Part shown: piece by piece, positions 20,659 through 28,796 of the stretch
Numbering within the stretch: position 1 is the stretch's first letter
Layout of the letters: every line of letters starts with the position of its first letter
DNA from: Dermatophagoides farinae
Taxonomy: Eukaryota > Arthropoda > Arachnida > Sarcoptiformes > Pyroglyphidae
Direction of reading: 5' to 3'
Assembly (NCBI RefSeq): GCF_024713945.1
Contig: NW_027461517.1
Coordinates: forward strand, 186,001-250,000
Length of the DNA stretch: 64,000 nt
The notes under the pieces: model-generated
Database searches by the model: none
The model's input: the letters and a program-made list of their open reading frames with translations, nothing else
What the model was told of the DNA's origin: nothing
Position numbers and translations under genes: made by a program

Positions 20659-20760
20659 ATCCGTAAAACAAATCAGATCTCATAATCCTATTAAATAATC
20701 AAAAGTTTGGAGAACAAACAATATTCATACAATTATGTTATCATCATTTTTAAAAATTTG

Positions 20761-20845
20761 GTTATCAGACAGCCAAGAGAACATTGAGTCATCAGAGCAT
20801 ATTCAGAGACTCTAGTCTGTAAAGATGTTGGTGTCATCATTTAGT
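20761..20845 (-). ncRNA. Box C/D snoRNA candidate 3, two guides to LSU rRNA
   Basis: Reading the minus strand: box C ATGATGA (20840-20834), D' CTGA (20806-20803), C' CTGATGA (20795-20789), D CTGA (20768-20765). The guide before D can pair with ACAGCCAAGGGAAC, a conserved LSU sequence near the peptidyl-transferase region, over 14 positions with one G-U pair. The guide before D' pairs with GACTCTAGTCTG, which lies about 50 nt further on in the same rRNA region. Two independent matches to neighbouring rRNA sites make chance unlikely. The terminal stem is weak. rRNA sequences are recalled from yeast and human, not from this organism. Confidence 0.72.
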
Positions 20846-20849
20846 AATT

Positions 20850-20930
20850 GTAAAATCAGCTAGGGGTGAAAGACAATTTTGAATACACTTATGATAAGCG
20901 ATCAAAGTACGTTCTGCATCATTTTACGTG
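20850..20930 (-). ncRNA. Box C/D snoRNA candidate 2
   Basis: Minus strand: imperfect box C ATGATGC (20922-20916) and box D CTGA (20859-20856). The 14 nt before D (complement TAGGGGTGAAAGAC) match the conserved LSU segment TAGGGGCGAAAGAC at 13 of 14 positions; the mismatch may be real variation in this species. No clear internal D'/C' boxes. It lies 15-18 nt from its two neighbours, giving a regular tandem array. Weaker than the flanking two. Confidence 0.5.
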
Positions 20931-20935
20931 TTACA

Positions 20936-21002
20936 GTTTATCAGAGAGGAGTCAGTCCATCAATCTTATTCAGACTGGGGCGACAATCATCATCATGTGC
21001 GA
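20936..21002 (-). ncRNA. Box C/D snoRNA candidate 1, P-loop methylation guide
   Basis: Minus strand: box C ATGATGA (20996-20990 or 20993-20987), D' CTGA (20973-20970), C' TGATGGA (20962-20956), D CTGA (20944-20941). The guide before D' pairs with ACTGGGGCGG, the large-subunit P-loop. By the D+5 rule the target is the second G of the GGGG run, the position equivalent to E. coli Gm2251, methylated by guide RNA in yeast. The guide before D (target form GAGGAGTCAGTCC) has no rRNA match that I recall. First of three tandem genes, probably processed from one transcript. Confidence 0.7.
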
Positions 21003-21091
21003 CTTGCCACTTGTTAGTTTCACAAAAAATAAAAAAAAAAGAAAGAATTGAAAAGACAAAACATCGGCTATACTATATTTTAATACTAATT

Positions 21092-21437
21092 ATGTCATTA
21101 TTTTGCCCAAGCTGCCATAATTTTTTATTACTAAGTGAAAGCTCGGCAAACAAAGCATTTAGTTGTAGATCTTGCCCTTACACTTTTTTAATTACTAACT
21201 CAGTATCTCATAAGTTTGAATTTCCTCAGTTAGAGATTACTGACATAAAGAGACTTGAAAAAGAACAAAGCAAAACTCGATAAGATTATCGCTACATGTA
21301 GAGAATGTGGCAATAACGAGTGTTACAGTTGGAATTTGAAGTTGAGTGATAGTGACACGCAGGAAACTTGTTTCTTTCGTTGTATTAACTGTTTACGCGT
21401 TTTGGAAAAAATAGTTAAAACCGTAGTCTATAATTAA
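21092..21437 (+). CDS. RNA polymerase III subunit RPC11/RPC10-like, with a frame change
   Basis: Polymerase III subunit needed for RNA cleavage and termination. The first part, MSLFCPSC, AFSCRSCPY, then HKFEFPQLE, matches the N-terminal ribbon of POLR3K (family MLLFCPGCGN, FSCNTCPY, KYPKL). The second part holds CRECGNNECYSWNLKLSD and CFFRCINC, the TFIIS-like C-terminal ribbon. The two halves are in different frames. The first stops at 21283 and the second is open from about 21255. Dropping one A from the run at 21258-21262 would join them to about 114 residues (family 108). The catalytic acidic hairpin is altered: the family reads RSADEP where this reads SDSDTQ. Could be a sequencing indel, a pseudogene or a frameshifted gene. 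The frame also runs upstream of 21092, but that part overlaps the snoRNA array. Confidence 0.72.
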
Positions 21438-21609
21438 TTCTTAGTGAGCTTGCATATTTTTAGTTTTTTTCTGATGTTTCTAAAGTTAGTTTCTTCTGCA
21501 GATCCGAAAAAAGAAAATCATTGTGTTTCAAAGCAAAGTTCAAGAATGTAAGTCGCCAATAAAAAAAATTTGATCCAACTGTCTTTACTAAAGTAATTAA
21601 CATTGGAAG

Positions 21610-22450
21610 TTATCCAATGACTCTGGTTATTACTTAGTGTTTTTAAAAGACATATCTGCTTCGACTCTCGAAGCATTTCACCAGACGTTGTTTCCAACTA
21701 ACGTGGACAAAAGATATTTTGAATCTATCAGCAAAGGTCTGATAAAAGGTGTTGGAATCATTTATGTGCCTCCAGTAGATCAACGAAATATGTTTAAGTT
21801 TAATTTCTCAATCTCATCTTTGTTCAATAAGCTACTATTTTGGAAACAGGTACCCTATGAAGACTGTAACGGAATTGTCACCTCATTAGTTACCTACAGG
21901 TCATCGAATTTCGTGATCGACAATAAAACAAAAACGATTGAACTTTTGCAGTTTTTTAACGTTGCATTTAAGCACTTTTTTCAACAGTCGTGACAGCTTG
22001 AACGCTATCAGGTTGTATGAATTTCATAATTTTTTGTTAAACATCAGTGGTCACAACAGTTACGAGTTTTTAGATTTTGTTTCAATGAAATTCCAGACCG
22101 ATGAACTGTCGCTAGGATCTATTCACGTGTTAGACCTGGGTGTTCGAATGGAGTTTAGGAATTTGGGGATTGCAACTTATTTGCTTAAGTATTGCTTTTA
22201 TAAATGTAAAACGCTCTCTAGATACTTTATTTATCTTTGTGTAGCTTGCTACGACCACGCAGCCATAAAGTTGTACGAAAAAGCTGGTTTTGTCAAAGTT
22301 ATTGAACTAGATGGCTACTACATTATTAGAAACCAAAAATATTCTGCTTACTTATATATTAAAATCGTGAATCCTAGTGGCTTGATTGAACGGTTGGCAC
22401 AGATATACAGTGATTTGTATTTATTATACAAAAGCTTCAACAAATATTAA
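21610..22450 (+). CDS. NAA60-like N-terminal acetyltransferase (GNAT), frame-disrupted
   Basis: GNAT fold. In the second half, LDLGVRMEFRNLGIATYLL is the acetyl-CoA binding segment (family LGVVKEFRKHGIGSLLL), followed by AAIKLYEKAGF and DGYYIIR, matching NAA60 (NatF), a Golgi-membrane enzyme that acetylates protein N-termini. The first half (DISASTLEAFHQTLFP) fits the family N-terminus. The halves are in different frames: the first stops at 21993, the second is open to 22450. A one-base excess in the T6 run at 21976-21981 would explain it; a 52-nt intron with a poor GTCATC donor is an alternative. The 5' end is unresolved. A GTAAGT at 21548 with acceptor at 21609 or 21637 suggests a short upstream exon, but the phases do not agree. 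Confidence 0.65.
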
Positions 22451-22479
22451 GCCTAGACATTGTGTGCATTGGTTAATTA

Positions 22480-22890
22480 TTAATTTGCGTTTAAGGTCAA
22501 CAAGTTCAGCTTTGAATGAATCTTTTCTAACATTCTTTCCAACGATGCTGAATTCAAACGTTTTGCACTTAAGACTTCAGACTGCACTTCAGTCAGTAAC
22601 TGCATTAGATGGGCTAACTTGCTAAGTTGATCTGGATCGTATCGATACTTAGTGTTTTTATAGTTATTTATAGTTAGGTTATTTAACGAGTTAAACTCGT
22701 CATTAAATTTGCTAATAGAGTATTTAGTTTTTGCGTTAAGTGATTGACTGTGTAATCTTTTACAATCTGTTTTTGCTACATCACTTTTGTCGTAATTCTG
22801 AACAAATTCAAGGCAGTCTATGTTTTGTTTTACTTTTTCTAAGATAGCCACAACACTTCTTAAATTTGCTGAAAGAACGTTAGGCTCCAT
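22480..22890 (-). CDS. Unrecognised helical protein, 136 residues
   Basis: Intact frame with ATG at 22890. Composition is Leu-, Ser-, Asn- and Lys-rich. The C-terminal half (SKLAHLMQLLTEVQSEVLSA) is strongly helical and probably coiled. Convergent with the NAA60-like gene, 29 bp apart. It sits inside the frame-disrupted zone yet is itself unbroken. No family recognised. Small helical subunits of complexes such as Mediator look like this, but there is no specific evidence. Confidence 0.45.
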   Translation of the reverse strand: MEPNVLSANLRSVVAILEKVKQNIDCLEFVQNYDKSDVAKTDCKRLHSQSLNAKTKYSISKFNDEFNSLNNLTINNYKNTKYRYDPDQLSKLAHLMQLLTEVQSEVLSAKRLNSASLERMLEKIHSKLNLLTLNAN

Positions 22891-22964
22891 GAAAGTTGTA
22901 CCAGTGTCTGCGAACCTGTGTCAGCTTTTTCTCTGCTGAATTTAATATTAACGCAACTCAGCCT

Positions 22965-24208
22965 TTAAGAATTATTTAGTATGTGGTTCAAATTAATATT
23001 TATTTTATTTTTTCCTGATGAATTTTCAGAACTCTCATCGGTTCCTAATATCGCTTGAGCATTTTCTTTACTTTTTTTTTTGTTTTAAATTTATTTTCGT
23101 CATTTTTTGCATTGTTTGTGCTACTGCAGCAGACGTCGCAAAAGTTATTACAGTCGACGCTAGTCAAGTTTTTTAAAGTCTTTCACGTCTTTGTTTTGCT
23201 TATGCTTTAAACATTGTGCGAGACAGATGTTTCTTTTAGTAACATTGTTAAATCCGTTAAATCTAATGCTCACGTTCTTTTTGGTGTTTTGATGGTTTTT
23301 GTGCAGGGTATTCTATCCCTAACTTTTGTAACTCTTTATATTCCGTCGAATCAAGTTGATCATCGTCCAAGTCGAATTCATCTGTATCTATCAATACATC
23401 TGGATTCATAGATTGATTTTTTATCAATTCATCGTAGCTGCTTTTGTTTGCACTATACTTGGCCGATTCGTAAGATTCAAACTTATTCTTCGAACGTGCT
23501 TGTCAGTCGCGGTATCTATATCTAGTTCGGTGTCCTCATCAGAATCATTGTCACGTGAACAAAAATAATCGGCAAACTAAGTTGTCTGATCGTAAGTCAG
23601 TCAGACAGTTTTTAAAATTTTCATACGTAGTGAATTCTGAGGTCTTCTTCACAATATTGGATAACGTTGAAGCTTGGTCGTTGGAGTTTTTATTTTCCTT
23701 GATCGAATTTGTTTTCTTTTCGTCTGTATTCATATTCTCACTTTGGTGTTTATCATTGTTTTCGTCTGTATTCATATTCTCACTTTGGTGTTTATCATTG
23801 TTTTCGGTTTTAGTTTTACTCTCTTCTTGTCTTCTTCAGTTTCATCGTCATCATTGTCTTCACCATCGTCATGTTCGTCTTTTTTACTGGCTGTTTCTTG
23901 GTTTTTGCATCAGATTTATTTTGGTTTTCTTTTTCGTTTAAGTTAGTTTCCGTTGAACTGTTGTCAGAGGTGTTTTTATTATCAGACGAAGAAGCTAATG
24001 TTTGATCGAGTTGCAGTTTTGTGGTTTGCCACTTGTCAGCTATATTGTTGACAAGTTGGTTTGGCAAACCTAAATTATTACTTGAATCGATTGATTCTGC
24101 GCTCTGATTGATAAATTCAAGGTTGTCCGAATTGGGACGCAAATTGCCATTGCTAACAGCAGAAGCTGAAACTAGAAAAAACGGATTCATAATTAAGAGT
24201 TTCAGCAT
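22965..24208 (-). pseudogene. Acidic Asn/Asp/Lys-rich secreted protein broken by many frame changes
   Basis: The ATG at 24208 opens a convincing signal peptide (MLKLLIMNPFFLVSASAVS), then a Ser/Asn/Lys-rich region. That frame runs to a stop at 23816. Coding-like sequence continues in other frames on the same strand: an acidic run (DEHDDGEDNDDDETEED) near 23880-23825, a duplicated 14-residue unit near 23804-23721, an acidic part (DNDSDEDTELDID) near 23560-23510, then DTDEFDLDDDQLDSTEYKEL near 23340, ending in a stop near 23265. Cys-containing open pieces (CNNFCDVCC) follow to about 22965. At least four frame changes are needed before 23265, most beside A/T runs. The family is unknown. Either sequencing indels in a poorly covered stretch or a decaying gene; the acidic, ER-type composition would suit calcium binding. 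Confidence 0.5.
23721..23804 (-). repeat. Exact 42-bp tandem duplication, two copies
   Basis: Copies at 23721-23762 and 23763-23804 are identical. 42 bp is 14 codons, so the duplication keeps frame and repeats a unit rich in Asn, Asp and Glu within the acidic secreted protein. Recent duplication or a variable repeat is likely. Confidence 0.85.
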
Positions 24209-24975
24209 AAAAAATAACTCGGGACGTTGTAATTTGCGAATGGGCAGACGGTTCAGCGTTTGCAAATTTATTAAATTAGTACGAATCAATTTAGTTGCAA
24301 TAGTTGTAAGAGATGACCTAGTAAGACGTAAATCAACGCGATTGCGAGACAAAAGACCTACAAAAGAATTTAAAACTGAAAACAAAACGAGTTAAAACAT
24401 GTAATATCATGCTCGCTGACTTTTTTGATGTAACAAAAAAAAACTAAAATGGATCAATCTATATATGCAAACATAATTACTAGTTCTTTTTAAATAAACT
24501 TTATAAAGTTTATTTAGTCATTAATAATAAAATGAATAAATCCCAGTTAGAAAGGTATAATTATTACCATAATACGTTGAGTCCAAATTGGTCCTGCATT
24601 TCGTTAAAGATCACATTTTTTTTATGCATACTTTGATTTGTCAGATCTATGTTTGAAAGTAATAAATTAATCCGAGCATGATTTTAAAATTTTTTTAATA
24701 GTTTAAACGGTCATTCATGATTTTCGTTTATGCGATTGAGCATAGAACTGGTTCAATTGAGTAAAACTTTTTTGTTTTTGTTTTAAGCCGAGTAAAAATT
24801 AAGGATATTGTTAGTATGGGTTAGAACAACATGTATTTCCGTTTTATGTCGTATTAATAATGATAAGACCTATTTATAAAGTATATCTAGTCGACACACC
24901 ATGTGTGTTAATGAATATTTTTTTGACGCGAAAATCTATTCATAAGAAAAAAAAACAAATATATGATTTTCTAAA
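24209..24975. other. 767-bp spacer, AT-rich, with one long palindrome
   Basis: Between the acidic secreted gene and the MORN gene. The secreted gene's frame extends upstream to 24385 without an ATG, so this could hold a 5' exon, but no clear donor was found. Beyond that I see only very AT-rich DNA and the palindrome at 24491-24516. No RNA gene recognised. Confidence 0.4.
24491..24516. repeat. Perfect 26-bp palindrome without spacer
   Basis: Each arm is TAAATAAACTTTA or its complement, meeting at the centre with no loop. It lies about 460 bp upstream of the MORN gene. It could extrude as a cruciform or serve as a dimeric protein site or terminator; no function is known. Confidence 0.6.
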
Positions 24976-25986
24976 ATGGGTTGCACATCAAGTAAAAGTG
25001 TTGGCGTCAAACCCCTTTCCTACAGCCAAGTCTCAGATCTGTTGGAAAATAACAATGACGTTGATAACAAGCAGCATCAGGTCTCAAAGATGGAAGAGAT
25101 TAAAAATGACTACCAAATAAATACGTCTGTTGAACCGAGTGAACTAGCAATACTGCCCAATAAATCGAGTGATCAGGTGAGAATTGTGCAAGATCTGGCT
25201 TTAGTGGGCGGCAGTAAGTACTCGGGCCAGCTTGTAGGAAACAAGCGACACGGCAAAGGAAAACAAGTCTGGGCTGACAATACGTACTACGAAGGAGAGT
25301 GGGTAGACGATCAAGCTTGCGGACACGGTGTGTTTCAACACAACGATGGCTATCGATACGAAGGACAGTGGAAGAACAGTCGAGCAAACGGAAAAGGAGT
25401 TTTGACTCACAGCGACGGCTCGACGTACGATGGAGAATGGCGTGATGACATCCAACATGGACATGCTTTTGAAAGCTGGAAAGACGGCAGCACCTTCAAT
25501 GGAAAATTTGAAAACGGCGTCAAGCAAGGAATCGGACGTTTTAAGTGGCCAGACGGGTCGTCGTACTTTGGAGAGTTGAAAAATGACAACATTCACGGCT
25601 GGGGTCGGTATACCTGGAAAGACAACCGAGTTTATACAGGTCAGTGGTCGTCAAATCGAATGGATGGATACGGAGAGTTTTACTGGACTGACGGCAGACA
25701 CTACAAAGGAGGTTACAAGCAAGACAAGAAAGAAGGATACGGAGAGTTTTACTGGTCCACTGGAAAAGTGTACAAGGGCGGCTGGAAAAACGGAAAACAA
25801 CAAGGCTACGCTGTGGTTGTTAATTATGACGGTGAAATACGTAGAGGCATTTGGGAAGATGGCATTCGTCAAATGTGGTTTACCGATGAAGCCGAAGCTG
25901 ACCAATACATCCAAGAGCACAATGAGCAAACAGAGCCCATGTTCCCCGAAATTCCTGAATGGCTAAAGGCCAACAATGAAATTTAA
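24976..25986 (+). CDS. Acylated MORN-repeat protein
   Basis: 336 residues. It begins MGCTSSKS, a strong N-myristoylation context with Cys3 available for palmitoylation, so the protein should sit on a membrane's cytosolic face. About nine MORN repeats run from residue 82 to near 290 (YEGEW, YEGQW, YDGEW, YFGEL, YTGQW, YKGGY, YKGGW among them), a fold linked to phospholipid binding and membrane-cytoskeleton contacts. A 45-residue tail follows (ADQYIQEHNEQ). Myristoyl-MORN proteins are common in alveolates. Coding GC is visibly higher than in the neighbouring genes. It is isolated, with a 767-bp spacer before it and a 1.7 kb desert after. There is no catalytic domain, so it is not a PIP5-kinase or methyltransferase MORN fusion. 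Confidence 0.88.
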   Translation: MGCTSSKSVGVKPLSYSQVSDLLENNNDVDNKQHQVSKMEEIKNDYQINTSVEPSELAILPNKSSDQVRIVQDLALVGGSKYSGQLVGNKRHGKGKQVWADNTYYEGEWVDDQACGHGVFQHNDGYRYEGQWKNSRANGKGVLTHSDGSTYDGEWRDDIQHGHAFESWKDGSTFNGKFENGVKQGIGRFKWPDGSSYFGELKNDNIHGWGRYTWKDNRVYTGQWSSNRMDGYGEFYWTDGRHYKGGYKQDKKEGYGEFYWSTGKVYKGGWKNGKQQGYAVVVNYDGEIRRGIWEDGIRQMWFTDEAEADQYIQEHNEQTEPMFPEIPEWLKANNEI

Positions 25987-27711
25987 GTTGTTATTTTCAG
26001 AGTCACGAAATAAGTCTGAAATCGTTTAAATAAAATTTTATAGTCTACTTGACAATCAATTTTGAGCACTAAAGAAACTTTTATTCAACGTATAATGTAA
26101 ATAGATTAATATTGTCCAAGAGTTTGCTTAAGATTACATAAGCTGGCTAAGTTTAGTGCCGAGATTTTTAGTTTGGTTCAAAATAAGTTAGCTGCAACTC
26201 GTATTCAGCGTCACGAGTCATTAGTTGTTTATGGATTAACCTTGAAATGATTGTTCTTTTTGAATTCTGTCAAACGTATTCTAACGATGTTTTTACAGTT
26301 AAATCACTGGAAAATAACAAACTAATAGGAAGGCGTCTGCAATAGTGTAAAAGTAGTAATTTCGAAGCCGAAAATTAGCTATGCTTATTTTAATTTATTT
26401 TAGCTTCATGCTGTCACAAATAAACTAAAATCAAATAAATTGTTTATGGGCGTTGCTGAAAATTAAAAATCTCGAATTACAAACTCGGATATTCTTCTTT
26501 TCGTACTCGATACTTAGTTTTACGAATGATCGAGCCGTTAACTTTAGTTCATGATAATTTTATTTAATTTGTAATTGCATACTATGTTTGTTAAAAATGT
26601 TCATAAAAAATTATTTGTAATTTTCTGCTCGTTACGGTGCAAAAACCAAAAGCTAATGTTATACAAAAATAAATATTAGTTGTTAATTTGACCACCTGGT
26701 TGAAAGTTATGAATAACAATATCACATACTATAGAACGTAAGGGTTTGCACAGAGCTACTTTCGGTTCAGATAGTTACACTTTTGTGAGCTGTAATTTAA
26801 CAAACAGCTCGTGGACTTTTTCTGAGCAACTGCATTGGATATTACAATGAATTTATATTAACAATTTGCTATGATTGTTTTTCTAAGTAAGAAAAAATGA
26901 CAAGCATAACAACGCCAGCCCGCTATTATAGTACTCAAACTGAAAATAATTTGTACGAATTTTGTGTTCACTTAAGAGTATCAGCCTTAAATTATACAAG
27001 TCATACAACTACATATGTCGAATATAAATGCTCTAGTCGATAGCAAGCGCTGTTGCCCAAAAAAATTACAAATAAATATTTCGAACGTTTCGGTGGTATC
27101 ACCAAAATAAAAATTTTACAATCTCTAAGATTGAATCGCTAAAAAAAAATCTACTTAAGTTTTGACTGTCAGCACTTCTCAGTCAACGAAATAATATGGA
27201 TAGTTTTGGAACATCCCTTTTAATCTACTACTACGATGAAAGAGTTTTGAGAATTGAAAAAGTCAGACTGCTATCTTCAATGCCAGAACGTTTAAAAAAA
27301 AAAGATCAAATATGTAGATAAAAAGTAAAAAGCGGAAAAGTACGTTAAGGCTGGTTAGCAAATACAAAGCAGCGAAAGGGATTGTTTAACAGTTAAAAGA
27401 AGAGCATTAGGAAATACCATCTTTAGAGATTGTTAGTTAGTTTTCGCACTGTTAAGCACATACAAGGCAATGAGGTGCCAAGCAGCGACTCTAAAATAAG
27501 TGCGGAAAAAAATTGCAGTATGAAACAAAGATGTAGTTAGCTTCTGCGTTTGTCCGGCTAAAAAGTTGACGTTGCGAAGAAACAAGTTGTTATACCATTA
27601 TTGAATCAGTTATGATAAAACTCGTTTTAAATAACTTCTGTTTAACGGCATGCTAATTGGAGGTTGTTGGGAGGGCATGAAATATGTAGTATAACAATAC
27701 ACTAATACGAT
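25987..27711. other. 1.7-kb gene desert
   Basis: The longest gene-free stretch in the window. No frame above about 60 codons on either strand apart from its right border, no GTAAGT-linked exons, no tRNA, and no canonical box C/D pair. A short hairpin (GGTG, loop GTAT, CACC) lies near 27092. A GGCTAAG near 26144 recalls U2 RNA, but the rest of U2 is absent. It may hold an unrecognised structured RNA (RNase P, SRP or snRNA) or be relic sequence; nothing can be named. Confidence 0.4.
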
Positions 27712-27951
27712 TTATCTCTCATTTACTTTCCCGAGCATTAGTGGAGAAAACGTACGTGACGTTAAATCCGTTAACATCGGTAAAAAAATACTAATTGGCA
27801 TCTCTTTGGCCGTTCTGTCTAGTTTGAAAAATAGCCGTTTAGTTGCGAATAATTGGGTATTTTTCGCATAATTTTTGTATTTTATATCAGGCTGGAAATG
27901 ATTAGGATAATTTTTAATTAAATGTTTGAAATAAAATTTTATATGTACCAT
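27712..27951 (-). CDS. Possible small basic protein, 79 residues
   Basis: ATG at 27951, stop at 27712, divergent from U1-70K with 29 bp between the starts. The product is basic and aromatic-rich at its N-terminus (FYFKHLIKNYPNHFQ) and more hydrophobic toward the C-terminus (PISIFLPMLTDLTS), without a clear signal peptide. The amino-acid mix looks protein-like, but no family is recognised and the length is near what chance gives. Its shared promoter position is the main support. Confidence 0.3.
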   Translation of the reverse strand: MVHIKFYFKHLIKNYPNHFQPDIKYKNYAKNTQLFATKRLFFKLDRTAKEMPISIFLPMLTDLTSRTFSPLMLGKVNER

Positions 27952-27980
27952 TGGAATGATTCATTAGGGTTATAAACTAG

Positions 27981-28784
27981 ATGTCTGCGATTGGAATGCC
28001 TCCAGAGCTTTTAGCTCTGTTTGCTCTCGCACCTAACATAGTTCACGAAAAAAGAAAAGGTATACGTTGCTTTTCCGAGTATTCTGGCGTAAAAGATTTT
28101 TTACAATATTTCGAGACGGAAAACTCAAGCGACGCAGAATTGACCGTGAACGAAAAAGAAGAGCAGAAACAAAAGAAAGCGTTCAAGCAGCAGGCCGTCA
28201 AGGAAGAGCTGGCCGTGGAGAGAGCTAAGTACTTGAAACGCAACTTCGACGATCAAAAGTTGACGATGGTGCCTGAAAACACAATTTTCATTGGTCGACT
28301 GAGCTACGCCACGTCGGTAGAAACGCTTTACAACATTTTTGAAAGCTGTGGACCTATTCGAGATATCCGTCTGGTCCAGGATTTGAACAACTGCAGTCGA
28401 GGTTACGCGTTTTTGGAGTTTGAAAACCTAAAATCCGTAAACAAAGCTATTTGGACAAAAAACAAGACAAAGATCGACGGCTTTACTATTGTCGTGGACA
28501 AGGAAAAATCTCGTACCCAGAAAAATTGGTTTCCCATGCGTCTGGGCGGGGGTGTTGGGTATCGGCGTGCGTTCAAGCTTAAGAAGCGCGTCCTTAGAAT
28601 GCGCAGAAAAGCTGTTCGCGCTCAGCAACTGCTGCAGAGCAAGCTGAACGTGAGTCAAAGGTTTCAAAGACACCGGAAGTTTAACTCTCATCCACTGCGG
28701 AAACAAGATTACAAGCCGCGTTTTGAATCCAATGAAGACCGAGAAAATCGCTACTCCAAAAGATATAGAAAAACTTATAACTGA
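27981..28784 (+). CDS. SNRNP70: U1 snRNP 70-kDa protein
   Basis: Binds stem-loop I of U1 snRNA and helps recognise 5' splice sites. The N-terminus MPPELLALFALAP matches the family start (LPPNLLALFAPR). A connecting helix rich in Glu and Lys follows, then an RRM near residues 95-170 with RNP2 IFIGRL and RNP1 RGYAFLEF. The diagnostic segment after it reads WFPMRLGGGVG (family WRPRRLGGGLG). The tail is basic (KKRVLRMRRKAVRAQ) but lacks long RS repeats; 267 residues is shorter than metazoan U1-70K and close to yeast Snp1. Its presence agrees with the GTAAGT donors of this genome, which pair well with the U1 5' end. Convergent with a coiled-coil gene 12 bp away. Confidence 0.93.
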   Translation: MSAIGMPPELLALFALAPNIVHEKRKGIRCFSEYSGVKDFLQYFETENSSDAELTVNEKEEQKQKKAFKQQAVKEELAVERAKYLKRNFDDQKLTMVPENTIFIGRLSYATSVETLYNIFESCGPIRDIRLVQDLNNCSRGYAFLEFENLKSVNKAIWTKNKTKIDGFTIVVDKEKSRTQKNWFPMRLGGGVGYRRAFKLKKRVLRMRRKAVRAQQLLQSKLNVSQRFQRHRKFNSHPLRKQDYKPRFESNEDRENRYSKRYRKTYN

Positions 28785-28796
28785 TTTCGCTTGAAG

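Noticed and set aside
20879-21091. In-frame upstream extension of the RPC11-like frame
   Set aside because: The family begins at the MxLFCP motif, and the extension overlaps the antisense snoRNA array and has no conserved content.
26144-26165. GGCTAAG followed by AGTG, resembling the U2 snRNA 5' region
   Set aside because: The U2 branch-recognition sequence and stem-loops are not present around it.
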